From Chryseobacterium sp. S0630 (GTDB lineage: Bacteria; Bacteroidota; Bacteroidia; Flavobacteriales; Weeksellaceae): 64,000 nucleotides of DNA. Below the pieces are notes generated by a model. The model was not told the DNA's origin and did no database searches. It saw nothing but the letters and a program-made list of their open reading frames with translations. Below, one piece after another: positions 43,030-50,604 of the stretch. The stretch spans positions 1-64,000 of the forward strand of contig NZ_JAMZGF010000016.1 in NCBI RefSeq assembly GCF_024158915.1, in the 5' to 3' direction. Every line of letters begins with the position of its first letter. Within the stretch, counting starts at the first letter, position 1. A program made the position numbers and the translations under genes.

Positions 43030-43989
43030 ATGAAAGTACAATTTTCTAATTTATATTCAGTAATAAATAATATTGATTTATTTATTTGTTCATCAGGGTT
43101 TGAAACTAGATCAAAATCCTTTCCTTTGGCACTAGATGTGGATCGTGTAAAAAATGGATTTATTTTTCATATTGATGAGAATTATACTGTATCTTATGAA
43201 AATCTTAAAGAGTTAGAAAATAGGATGCCATATTTAAAAACAATTCAGCATCCTAAAAATAATCCGCTTGAAACATATGATATTATATTAGAAAAACTGA
43301 CTGGTTTTTATAAAGATCAGAACCCTCATGAAAAACTCAATATAATTATTGACATAACAACTTTCACAAGAGAAGTTTTACTAATACTATTAAAAGCCCT
43401 GAATAATGAGTGGTATTTAAACAGATCTAATATTCAGTTAGTATATACACCAGCAGAAAATTATCCATGTGAATGGTTAACAAGAGGTATTCGTTATATA
43501 CGATCTATTTTTGGCTATTCAGGTATGATATTACCAAGTAAAAAATTAATGTTGGTAATTTTGAATGGTTTTGAGAATGAAAGAACAGAAGAAATAATTA
43601 ATTCTTTTGAACCAAATGCTATTCTTCTTGGTAGACCTTCATATGAAGAATCTATTAATGAACAATTAAGTAATAGAGGAAAAGCAAATTTTGATGAGAT
43701 TAAACAAAAATATCAGTCTAATATAATTGGAGAATTTGAATTTTCTTGTATGGAGATTGAAAAAACAATAAAAGTTGTTGAAAATCTTATTAAAACACAT
43801 GGTGAAGAATATAATATTATTTTATCTCCTCTGAATAATAAAATTTCAACAATAGCTGTGGCATTTGTTGCATTGAAAAATGAGAATATTCAGATTTGTT
43901 ATGCTTCTGCAAATCAATACAACATTAATGAATATTCTACACCAAGTGATTATTTTTTATTTTTTGATATGAATAGTTTTTTAACATAA
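43030..43989 (+). CDS. Unknown protein, last gene of the island cassette
   Basis: The 319-residue protein starts 3 bp after the ATPase stop. No family is recognised. It is made of alternating beta-strands and helices: NIDLFICSSGFETRS (16-28), LNIIIDITTFTREVLLILL (about 103-121, with Asp108), then a second half KLMLVILNGFENERTEEII ... EYNIILSPLNNKISTIAVAF that looks like a second alpha/beta unit. This suggests two Rossmann-like halves. The conserved-looking CSSGFETRS and D-x-T-T-F-T-R motifs could bind a nucleotide. It has no signal peptide. Its tight spacing ties it to the HD/ATPase genes. Confidence 0.6.
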   Translation: MKVQFSNLYSVINNIDLFICSSGFETRSKSFPLALDVDRVKNGFIFHIDENYTVSYENLKELENRMPYLKTIQHPKNNPLETYDIILEKLTGFYKDQNPHEKLNIIIDITTFTREVLLILLKALNNEWYLNRSNIQLVYTPAENYPCEWLTRGIRYIRSIFGYSGMILPSKKLMLVILNGFENERTEEIINSFEPNAILLGRPSYEESINEQLSNRGKANFDEIKQKYQSNIIGEFEFSCMEIEKTIKVVENLIKTHGEEYNIILSPLNNKISTIAVAFVALKNENIQICYASANQYNINEYSTPSDYFLFFDMNSFLT

Positions 43990-44053
43990 TTACAAAAGTT
44001 GTTTCCATAGCGCTTCTATTATTTATAATTTATTGATAATTAAGATTCACTAC

Positions 44054-44150
44054 TTCTGTATCGGAAAGTAATTGTAACTGCAATTTCTTTTATCATCTTG
44101 CAAGAATTTTGAATTCAAAATATAAAACAGCTCTTTTCAAGGCTGTTTTT
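44054..44150 (+). repeat. Right att-like direct repeat
   Basis: TTCTGTATCGGAAAGTAA encodes FCIGK-stop, the same C-terminus as mnmE but with synonymous changes. The following roughly 75 bp match the region after mnmE, including AATTCAAAATATAAAACAG and the hairpin. The changes at silent positions suggest that the two copies came from different genomes, as expected at the ends of an integrated element. Confidence 0.8.
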
Positions 44151-44151
44151 T
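44124..44151 (+). terminator. mnmE-type terminator (right copy)
   Basis: AAAACAGC, TCTTTTCAAG, GCTGTTTTTT, homologous to 36853-36882. It probably was the terminator of mnmE before the island came in, or was brought by the island. Confidence 0.75.
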
Positions 44152-44237
44152 CATTTATTAAAACCTCATCAAAAATAGCGAAAAAGGGTAATTTCCTTAT
44201 AATGGTCTACATGGTAACTTTATCAAAAAAAAGTACC

Positions 44238-45497
44238 ATGGACACAATTATTAAAAAACTATCAATTTTAAGTGTGCTGATTTCACTGATGAGTTTCTGT
44301 ACCTTCCTGTTTGCGCAGGTTTATCCAATCGGACAGATGTTTTTGACTACTTATCGTCAGTCTTTTACCATGTACAATACAGGAGTGATTGTTCAGGATG
44401 GTAATCCGGGAAATGCCGGCCAGGCCGTATATGATCAGACCGGAATTAATTATTTACTCTTGCCGTCTGCCGTTCCTTACCAAAAGGCTTTTTTTCTGGA
44501 TTTTAATAAAAATATTATAGAGTTGGATTACAGATATGGATACCGTGTCGTTGGCTATTCCAATATTCCTGTTCCGCCGCCGCCAGTTATGTATCTGCCA
44601 AAGCCTATCTATGATAATCAAATAGGAATTGAAACCGCTGACGGATTGAGACCGCTACCCACACAAATTGTGGATGAGGAAAACCCTTTTGGAGATGTGA
44701 TGATGACAAGCGAGCAAAAGGCAGTAGACTGTTATAAGAATTCTTTGAATTTTGACGGATCATTAAATCAGATGAAATTCGGGGACTGTATGGTAACGAA
44801 TATGGCTGGTCAGAAAGAACTTGAAATTTATAAATGTGCCAAAAACTCGGCAACCATGGAGGAGCAGAGTCTTTGTATGCTCAGTATTTTAGGAGGCTCA
44901 AAAGAAAAGCAGATTACCCAGGATATGCTGAAATGCTATAAAGAATATGGCGGCAATTACGAAATGTATCCTCTTTGTTTCGCTGATAAAGTAAATGATC
45001 CTGAACTCAAGCAATTAGTTTCCTGCTTTAAAGATCAGGCCAACAGTGGTGAAATATCTTTCATGGGAACTGCAGTATGTTATGGAGCGAGTAAACTTAA
45101 TCTGAATACAGAAGCCCAGATAGCCGTTGAGTGCGCAGTAAGCACCGGAGGTCAGCCGTATGCATTTGCAGGATGTGCGGGAGGCCAATTAACCTACCGG
45201 GAATTAAATAAATGTTTAACAAACGGTGTTGGCGGTAACAACGGATGTTTCGGAAAAAATAACACGATCGTTAAAGGGCTAAATCAAATTGGAGACGCCC
45301 TAAAAGGACAGTTTGGACCTAATAATGATATTGTCAAAACATGGAATACAACAGTTCATGATTTACAATACGGCCCTGGGAAAAATCATGAAGCGGTAAA
45401 AGTGGTCAGAAACATAAGCAACGAATTAGGGAAAGCAGGAACTAATGTAGCCAAAGAAATAAAAAAAGTAGTTCCCAAAATAAAAATCAAATGGTAA
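44238..45497 (+). CDS. Secreted protein with six Cys-pair repeats, unknown function
   Basis: The 419-residue product is taken from MDTIIKKLSILSVLISLMSF, a signal peptide cleaved after FAQ. A longer frame from 44109 is rejected because it reads through the terminator hairpin. After a Pro/Tyr-rich N-terminal part (about 20-150) there are six consecutive units, each opening C-[YAF]-x and closing with Cys after 10 to 18 residues (for example CAKNSATMEEQSLC, CYKEYGGNYEMYPLC, CAVSTGGQPYAFAGC). Each pair may close a disulfide-bonded helical hairpin. The C-terminal 70 residues are Lys-rich. No known family is recognised. It should be periplasmic or on the surface. Confidence 0.75.
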   Translation: MDTIIKKLSILSVLISLMSFCTFLFAQVYPIGQMFLTTYRQSFTMYNTGVIVQDGNPGNAGQAVYDQTGINYLLLPSAVPYQKAFFLDFNKNIIELDYRYGYRVVGYSNIPVPPPPVMYLPKPIYDNQIGIETADGLRPLPTQIVDEENPFGDVMMTSEQKAVDCYKNSLNFDGSLNQMKFGDCMVTNMAGQKELEIYKCAKNSATMEEQSLCMLSILGGSKEKQITQDMLKCYKEYGGNYEMYPLCFADKVNDPELKQLVSCFKDQANSGEISFMGTAVCYGASKLNLNTEAQIAVECAVSTGGQPYAFAGCAGGQLTYRELNKCLTNGVGGNNGCFGKNNTIVKGLNQIGDALKGQFGPNNDIVKTWNTTVHDLQYGPGKNHEAVKVVRNISNELGKAGTNVAKEIKKVVPKIKIKW

Positions 45498-45515
45498 TGA
45501 ATCCGTTACATAAAA

Positions 45516-45543
45516 ACAGATGCACTTGGGTAAGTGCATCTGT
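45516..45543. terminator. Bidirectional hairpin terminator
   Basis: ACAGATGCACTT, GGGT, AAGTGCATCTGT: a perfect 12-bp stem between convergent genes. On the minus strand it is followed by TTTTTA, so it best serves the lipoprotein gene at 45563. Confidence 0.8.
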
Positions 45544-45562
45544 ATAATATTCCTTACTGCGA

Positions 45563-46153
45563 CTACTTCTTCAGCATTTGAAAATTATATTTTATAGGAT
45601 TGAAAGGATTAACCGCTGTTCCTTCAACGGTTATTTTACTTGCAAGCAGTTCAAAATTCATATTCTGTGTGTTCTGTTTGGTAAACAACCCTTTTTTTGA
45701 AGCTGTGAATGTTATGACAACCTTCTTGCTTACCCCATCCACAGGAATCTGAACAGTTAATTCTTTAGGAAGAAGATTAAGCTCTATTTCCTTTTTATAC
45801 TGGTATAAAACTGCTGTATAATCCAGGTCATATTTTATTTTTCCGATGGCTGTTAAGGCTTGATTGGCTTTTGCAGGATCAGAAATTACAGAGTACACAA
45901 TCTCTTTCATAGGAAATTCTGAATAGGAAATCAGGTTTTTCTTGGCTGAAAAGGTAACCGCAGTTTCTCCGTTCACAGTTCCCTGAGATATACTTGCTTT
46001 TCCTGTGTATTCACCGTTAAGATCATCAAAACTGATGGTTATGGGATCAGGTTTTGGAGCATCATCATCATTACTGCAGCTTGCCAGAGCAAAAGGAATA
46101 GCCAGTAAGATCACAAGCATGGATATCAATTTTACATGATTGATTTTTTTCAT
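45563..46153 (-). CDS. Lipoprotein, DUF4840-like
   Basis: The 196-residue product has a long lipoprotein signal (MKKINHVKLISMLVILLAIP, then FALASC), followed by the acidic SNDDDAPKPDP linker that is typical of Bacteroidota surface lipoproteins. The rest is predicted beta-sheet: FDDLNGEYTGKASISQG, VVITFTASKKGLF. The YTGK opening recalls the DUF4840 family, but I am not certain. The function is unknown. It stands alone between a convergent gene and the divergent TetR gene. Confidence 0.7.
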   Translation of the reverse strand: MKKINHVKLISMLVILLAIPFALASCSNDDDAPKPDPITISFDDLNGEYTGKASISQGTVNGETAVTFSAKKNLISYSEFPMKEIVYSVISDPAKANQALTAIGKIKYDLDYTAVLYQYKKEIELNLLPKELTVQIPVDGVSKKVVITFTASKKGLFTKQNTQNMNFELLASKITVEGTAVNPFNPIKYNFQMLKK

Positions 46154-46321
46154 TTTGATTTTGAATTAATTATTTTGATTAAAAAAATATTTTACTGAGT
46201 ACTCATCTATATAAATACAGAATTTCCATATCCTTGCTTGGGATTTTAAAAAATAAATTCAATCAATTGATTTACTGTGTATTATTTTTAAAACCTGTTT
46301 CTATTTATTCCTATTCTTAAA

Positions 46322-46359
46322 ATAAATGTCTCAAAATTGAGACATTTATCGTAAATTTG
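46322..46359 (+). promoter_or_regulatory. TetR operator and promoter
   Basis: ATAAATGTCTCAA (46322-46334), AA, TTGAGACATTTAT (46337-46349) is a perfect 13-bp inverted repeat. Two bases later comes the -7 box TAAATTTG (46352-46359), 15 bp before the regulator's ATG. The palindrome occupies the spacer and -33 region, which is where a repressor would block transcription. It is the probable autoregulatory site of the TetR protein. Confidence 0.82.
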
Positions 46360-46374
46360 AGCTAATTAAAAATA

Positions 46375-46932
46375 ATGAATACCCAACAAAAAATTATCGA
46401 TACAGCTATAGCGGTCTTCAATGAGAATTTTTCGGCAACATTTGAAGAGATTGCAGTACACTGTAGCCTCAACCGCAGAACATTGCACCGGTATTTTAAA
46501 AACCGGAACGAATTACTGGAAGCCTGTAATCAAAATATGATGGAAGCGTGGGAAGAAGCTGCCATTAAAGCCTGTAACAGTTCCTCTGATCCTTTGGTAC
46601 AGCTTGAAAATTTATTATATGCGGGAATTGACAGCGGAACAAAGTATGCTTTTTTAATAAAGCTCAACGAAATTGAACCTACCTACAAAACTGAAACCAG
46701 TAAGGAATATTTAAAAGCAAGAACCGACTTATTCGATGCCTTGCAAAAACTGCAGAAAGAACAGTTAATAGATAGTCAGTTGCCTCTACCCTGGATAAAA
46801 ATTCTTTTCACCAATAGTATCACAGCAACCATCACAGCGTACAGATCCGGAGATATTGCGCCTAATGAAATAAAGAAACTGGCCTGGAAATCATTCAGCA
46901 GAAGCATTGGCCTACAATTAAATAAACAATAA
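46375..46932 (+). CDS. TetR/AcrR family transcriptional regulator
   Basis: The 185-residue product has an N-terminal DNA-binding domain MNTQQKIIDTAIAVFNENFSATFEEIAVHCSLNRRTLHRYFKNRNELLEAC, where the recognition helix is LNRRTLHRYF. The C-terminal helical domain (about 60-185) is the ligand pocket and differs between members. A clear palindromic operator lies just upstream. The stop codon overlaps the start of the esterase gene (TAATG), so the pair is coupled and the esterase is a likely target. Confidence 0.92.
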   Translation: MNTQQKIIDTAIAVFNENFSATFEEIAVHCSLNRRTLHRYFKNRNELLEACNQNMMEAWEEAAIKACNSSSDPLVQLENLLYAGIDSGTKYAFLIKLNEIEPTYKTETSKEYLKARTDLFDALQKLQKEQLIDSQLPLPWIKILFTNSITATITAYRSGDIAPNEIKKLAWKSFSRSIGLQLNKQ

Positions 46933-47780
46933 TGACACATTCTTTTTTAATGATAGGTCAATCCAATATGGCCGGGCGTGGTTACGCTAAAGAAGTCCCT
47001 CCTATTTTTGATGAACATATTAAAATGCAGAGAAACGGATTATGGCAGATTATGGCTGAACCGATTAATTATGACCGTCCCAGTTCAGGTGTAGGGCTCG
47101 CATCATCATTTGCAGCTTCCTGGAGATTGGATAATAAGCAGGATGAAATCGGATTGATTCCCTGTGCTGACGGAGGAACCAGCCTGGATGACTGGGCTGT
47201 AGGCGGTGCACTCTTTGAAAATGCTGTATCACAAGCCAGACTTGCCCAGCGAACAAGTGAAATTAAAGGAATTTTATGGCATCAGGGTGAAAGCGACTGT
47301 TCTCCTCAAAAGGCAGAAAAATACCAGGAAAAGTTCTCTGAAATTATTAATGCTTTGCGTCAGAAACTCAATATTCCTGAAGTTCCTCTCATCATTGGAG
47401 GTTTGGGAGATTTTTTACCCAAAGGAATATTGGGGCAGTATTTTATCCATTATTCCTTGGTTAATCGTGAATTGAAACATTTTGCCCAATCTCATGAAAA
47501 CTGTTATTTTGTTACAGCAAAAGATCTTGACTCCAATCCTGACGGCATTCACTTCAATGCTCATTCACAGAGATTACTTGGAATCAGATATTATCAGGCT
47601 TATCGTGATCTTAAGGATATTTTCAACCCTATCGCTGATGAAGAAAATACATTGAATACAATCTATAACCGTCCTTATACGAGGACAGAAAAAATTAAAC
47701 TACTGGAACACGAGTTTGCGATCGGGAATATTGAAAGTAAAGATTACTTAAACAAAATAACCGCATTAAGTCAAGAGTAA
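46932..47780 (+). CDS. SASA/CE6-type carbohydrate acetylesterase
   Basis: The 282-residue protein begins SFLMIGQSNMAGRGYAKEVPP, the GQSNMAG block of the SASA (PF03629) acetylxylan- or sialate-O-acetylesterases. The nucleophile is the Ser in GQSN. WHQGESDC is the second motif and DGIHFNAHSQRLLG carries the catalytic Asp and His. There is no signal peptide, so unlike many relatives it is cytosolic. The C-terminal 50 residues (about 230-282) are an extra helical tail, with KIKLLEHEFAIGNIESKDYLNKI resembling a SHOCT-like segment. Its start overlaps the TetR stop. Confidence 0.85.
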   Translation: MTHSFLMIGQSNMAGRGYAKEVPPIFDEHIKMQRNGLWQIMAEPINYDRPSSGVGLASSFAASWRLDNKQDEIGLIPCADGGTSLDDWAVGGALFENAVSQARLAQRTSEIKGILWHQGESDCSPQKAEKYQEKFSEIINALRQKLNIPEVPLIIGGLGDFLPKGILGQYFIHYSLVNRELKHFAQSHENCYFVTAKDLDSNPDGIHFNAHSQRLLGIRYYQAYRDLKDIFNPIADEENTLNTIYNRPYTRTEKIKLLEHEFAIGNIESKDYLNKITALSQE

Positions 47781-47817
47781 AAGAATGCTTCAAGTTGATT
47801 TTTATTCAAAAAAATCA

Positions 47818-48516
47818 TCAGCAAATTAAAAGTAAACGATATTCCCCGTCATTTTCTACAGGCGCTCTGTGAACACAAGGTAAAGCTTCCTGATCAGGAT
47901 GATCTACAGCGATTCTCCAAAGATGACCAACTCCTAAATTGACAGGTTCTGCATTGGACTTAGGCTGATAATGGAGATCAAAGAAATACTCTTTCAGGAA
48001 GTCTTCAAATTCGTCCTCATTACCGTCATGCAATTTTTTAAGTTGCTCACGGATTTCAGGAATTAAAATTTTCTGTTCCACCTGATCATTAGCTATGATA
48101 TCACTTGCCGTCCCATGATAAGTGCATAGAAAAGTGTCTGTCCCTACAGGTGAACGGTCCACATGATAGGAATATACATCTGTTGAAATAAAACCGAGCT
48201 CTTCATCACGTTCATAACATTTAAGCAAATTAAGAACCGGAGATGCTCCAAAATCTGTCAATAACTGCAAGTCATTTAAAATAATTTCTCTCGCCATACT
48301 TCCCTCTTCTGATAATTCCAATGCTAAAAGATCTTCACCGGAAACTTCTGTAATATCATCTTTCAACTGAAGCTTTGTCACGATTTCTTTAAAGTCACCC
48401 ATCAGATTTCTATGCCAGCAAATGGCATTCATAGCGCCTTGAAAACGGGTATTCACAAGTTCAGAAAAAGAAGAAACCACACCTACTTGATGATGGTCAG
48501 AAAACGTATTGCTCAT
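47818..48516 (-). CDS. DUF1826 family protein
   Basis: The 232-residue cytosolic protein has the DUF1826 signposts AICWHRNL, a central acidic segment, VYSYHVDRSPVGTDTFLCTYHGTASD, and the C-terminal PCVHRAPVENDGEYRLLLIC. The His/Asp in YHVD and the later HRAP could be metal ligands of an Fe(II)/2-oxoglutarate-like fold, but no enzymatic function is established for the family. It converges with the esterase gene; the 37-bp gap contains no clear terminator. Confidence 0.8.
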   Translation of the reverse strand: MSNTFSDHHQVGVVSSFSELVNTRFQGAMNAICWHRNLMGDFKEIVTKLQLKDDITEVSGEDLLALELSEEGSMAREIILNDLQLLTDFGASPVLNLLKCYERDEELGFISTDVYSYHVDRSPVGTDTFLCTYHGTASDIIANDQVEQKILIPEIREQLKKLHDGNEDEFEDFLKEYFFDLHYQPKSNAEPVNLGVGHLWRIAVDHPDQEALPCVHRAPVENDGEYRLLLIC

Positions 48517-48597
48517 AGGTTGAAATGAAAAGTTTTACTGCTTAATTCTGTGCAAAAATACGGAATAGGTTATTCAATTCCATCAGAAGACAACGAT

Positions 48598-48632
48598 AAA
48601 AAAACAGCATCCTCTTTTGGAGAACACTGTTT
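48598..48632 (-). terminator. Intrinsic terminator of the T9SS propeller gene
   Basis: On the minus strand AAAACAGTGTTCTCC, AAAA, GAGGATGCTGTTTTTTT forms a stem with one mismatched pair, 36 bp after the stop. Confidence 0.85.
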
Positions 48633-48667
48633 TATATATAAGGTTATTAATTTTCAGTTTTGTTTTT

Positions 48668-50533
48668 TTACTTCTTCAATATTTTTTCTGTTACTGTTGA
48701 AGATTTTGTTTTAAGTTTAATGTAATATACTCCTGTCTGAAGCGAAGATAATACGATCTGTTCCTGCATCATATTCAAATTTCCCTGCTTGACCAGTTGT
48801 CCTGTTGCTCCAAAAATTTCATAAGAAACCAAAGGCTCTTTACTTTTGATCGTTAATACATCCTGAACCGGATTAGGATATAATTGCATTCCTGCCTGAG
48901 CAGCCGTTTCTTCTACTGACATCTGACTGCACGCTGATTTAGCAAATTTTGTAAAAAAAGACTGAGATTTTCCTCCCGCTACATTAACCGCCATTGTATT
49001 GACGTTATCATTGGTGTCTGTAAATAATTGATCATGAAAAAAACCTCCCACTACATAGTTGCCATCGTTATCTGCAGCAACCGCCGTAAATTCATCTATA
49101 ACATAATAGTTACTGCGGATTTCTCCTGTTCCCAAGACTTCTCCGGTATCTTTGTTAAGTCTCACCAATAAAGGATCTGATCGATCTCCATCAGGACGTA
49201 CCATTGCATAGCTTCCCCAGACATCAGACCAGCTTCCTTTAGCAAAGGCTATTTCATTTCCATTTATAGCAATTGTTCCTTTGGTAAAACGATAACCAAA
49301 CTGAAGACCAGACATTGCTTCCGGAGTTCTTGCCCATTGTACTGTACCTGAAGCATTCATCTTCATCACAAACGGAACGGCTTCCACATAACTTCTCAGA
49401 GGAAATGTATAAGTTCCGAAAGTTGCAGGCACTGTTATTCCGTTAAAATAACGTCCAGAAATATAAATGTCTGAAGTTGCCGGATCTTTTATAATAGAAT
49501 GAATTTCATCATCAGTACTTGTTGTACCATTATTAAGTTCTTTTCTCCATACCTCAGCTCCGGTAGTACCATCAAAAGCAAATACATAAGCCGCTTTCGT
49601 AAATGGAACATTATTATAGGAAAGATCAACCAGATTACTGAATCCCGGATCCATCCTTTTACCAGCAATATAATAACGATTCAAACTTTCATCATATACT
49701 ACATTCACTTTTCCCTCTCTTCCTACAATATTTATTGCACCTCCTGTAACAGGAAGAAGCAAAGGAGTCGCTGGTGTCATATTCCCATTATCATAATTGA
49801 ATTTAACGGCATAATACTGATAAGTTGATGTAAAGGTTGAAGGCACCGTAATCATTCCATTTAAGTGTGTTCCTGCTCTGAATCCCATTATAGCGTGAAT
49901 ATTTTTAGATGCATCCATATACATCATCTGAACATCGCACATTCGCGTGGAATAACTAACATCTCCCTGTAAAGATTTGCTCCATGCCAATGTACCGTCT
50001 GAAGTATTATATTTTAGGAGAAAAGCAGCTTTATGGGCTGGTTCTATCGTTTGGTCATAATAGGTATACAAAGGCTGTGTATGAGTATCATCAAAGTGCA
50101 TAGGAACAGCATTAGGATCTCCTACATATGAATTGTTATAAAGGGTTGCCAACACGTATAATCCTCCGTTATTATCTACTTTAATATGCCATGCATTTTC
50201 TCCATCTCCTGAACCACCTATTGGCCTGGTCCATCTTATATTTCCTGCACAGTCTGCAGAGAACAGAAAAAGATCACTCAGACCGTAATTGGTTACAGAA
50301 GCTCCATTCAGGTTTTGATCCTGTTCACGCATCGTGGCAAGATAATAGGTATTATTGTTATTATCCACTACAATATCCCTTATAGATTCATCAAATACAT
50401 AATGAAACCCCGGATCAGCAGAACCTGTTAATCCTCCTGCCTGTTTTCCCCATTGCCATTGGTAGGCCTGGCTAAAAGATAATCCTGGTACTATCAGAAG
50501 TAATCCCCAAAGTTTGTTTTTTAATCGTATCAT
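48668..50533 (-). CDS. T9SS-secreted protein with beta-propeller-like repeats
   Basis: The 621-residue product starts with a signal peptide (MIRLKNKLWGLLLIVPGLSF, cleaved after SFSQ). The body (about 25-530) contains repeats of NNNNTYYLATMRE, GGLYVLATLYNN, DIYISGRYFNG and GNYVVGGFFHD separated by about 60-80 residues, an SBBP-like propeller plan. The C-terminus is a type A sorting domain (about 550-621: MQLYPNPVQDVLTIKSKE ... GVYYIKLKTKSSTVTEKILKK). It is therefore exported through the type IX system to the cell surface. The function is unknown. It is followed by its own terminator. Confidence 0.88.
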   Translation of the reverse strand: MIRLKNKLWGLLLIVPGLSFSQAYQWQWGKQAGGLTGSADPGFHYVFDESIRDIVVDNNNNTYYLATMREQDQNLNGASVTNYGLSDLFLFSADCAGNIRWTRPIGGSGDGENAWHIKVDNNGGLYVLATLYNNSYVGDPNAVPMHFDDTHTQPLYTYYDQTIEPAHKAAFLLKYNTSDGTLAWSKSLQGDVSYSTRMCDVQMMYMDASKNIHAIMGFRAGTHLNGMITVPSTFTSTYQYYAVKFNYDNGNMTPATPLLLPVTGGAINIVGREGKVNVVYDESLNRYYIAGKRMDPGFSNLVDLSYNNVPFTKAAYVFAFDGTTGAEVWRKELNNGTTSTDDEIHSIIKDPATSDIYISGRYFNGITVPATFGTYTFPLRSYVEAVPFVMKMNASGTVQWARTPEAMSGLQFGYRFTKGTIAINGNEIAFAKGSWSDVWGSYAMVRPDGDRSDPLLVRLNKDTGEVLGTGEIRSNYYVIDEFTAVAADNDGNYVVGGFFHDQLFTDTNDNVNTMAVNVAGGKSQSFFTKFAKSACSQMSVEETAAQAGMQLYPNPVQDVLTIKSKEPLVSYEIFGATGQLVKQGNLNMMQEQIVLSSLQTGVYYIKLKTKSSTVTEKILKK

Positions 50534-50561
50534 AAAAATTCATTTAATTATCACATCCTAT

Positions 50562-50595
50562 AAAAAAACAGTGCTCTCCGAAGAGAACACTGCTT
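50562..50595 (-). terminator. Intrinsic terminator of the giant T9SS gene
   Basis: On the minus strand AAGCAGTGTTCTC, TTCG, GAGAGCACTGTTTTTTT forms a stem with a UUCG tetraloop just 9 bp after the stop codon at 50605. Confidence 0.93.
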
Positions 50596-50604
50596 TATAA
50601 GCTA

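Noticed and set aside
39111..43989. Calling the cassette a classical type II restriction-modification system
   Set aside because: There is a C5 methyltransferase, but no recognisable restriction endonuclease motif in the neighbours, and the HD and ORC-like ATPase genes do not belong to that plan.
36808..44053. Integrase, transposase or conjugation gene in the island
   Set aside because: All five large frames were examined; none has tyrosine- or serine-recombinase motifs.
44109..44237. N-terminal extension of the Cys-pair protein
   Set aside because: It translates the terminator hairpin; the signal peptide begins at 44238.
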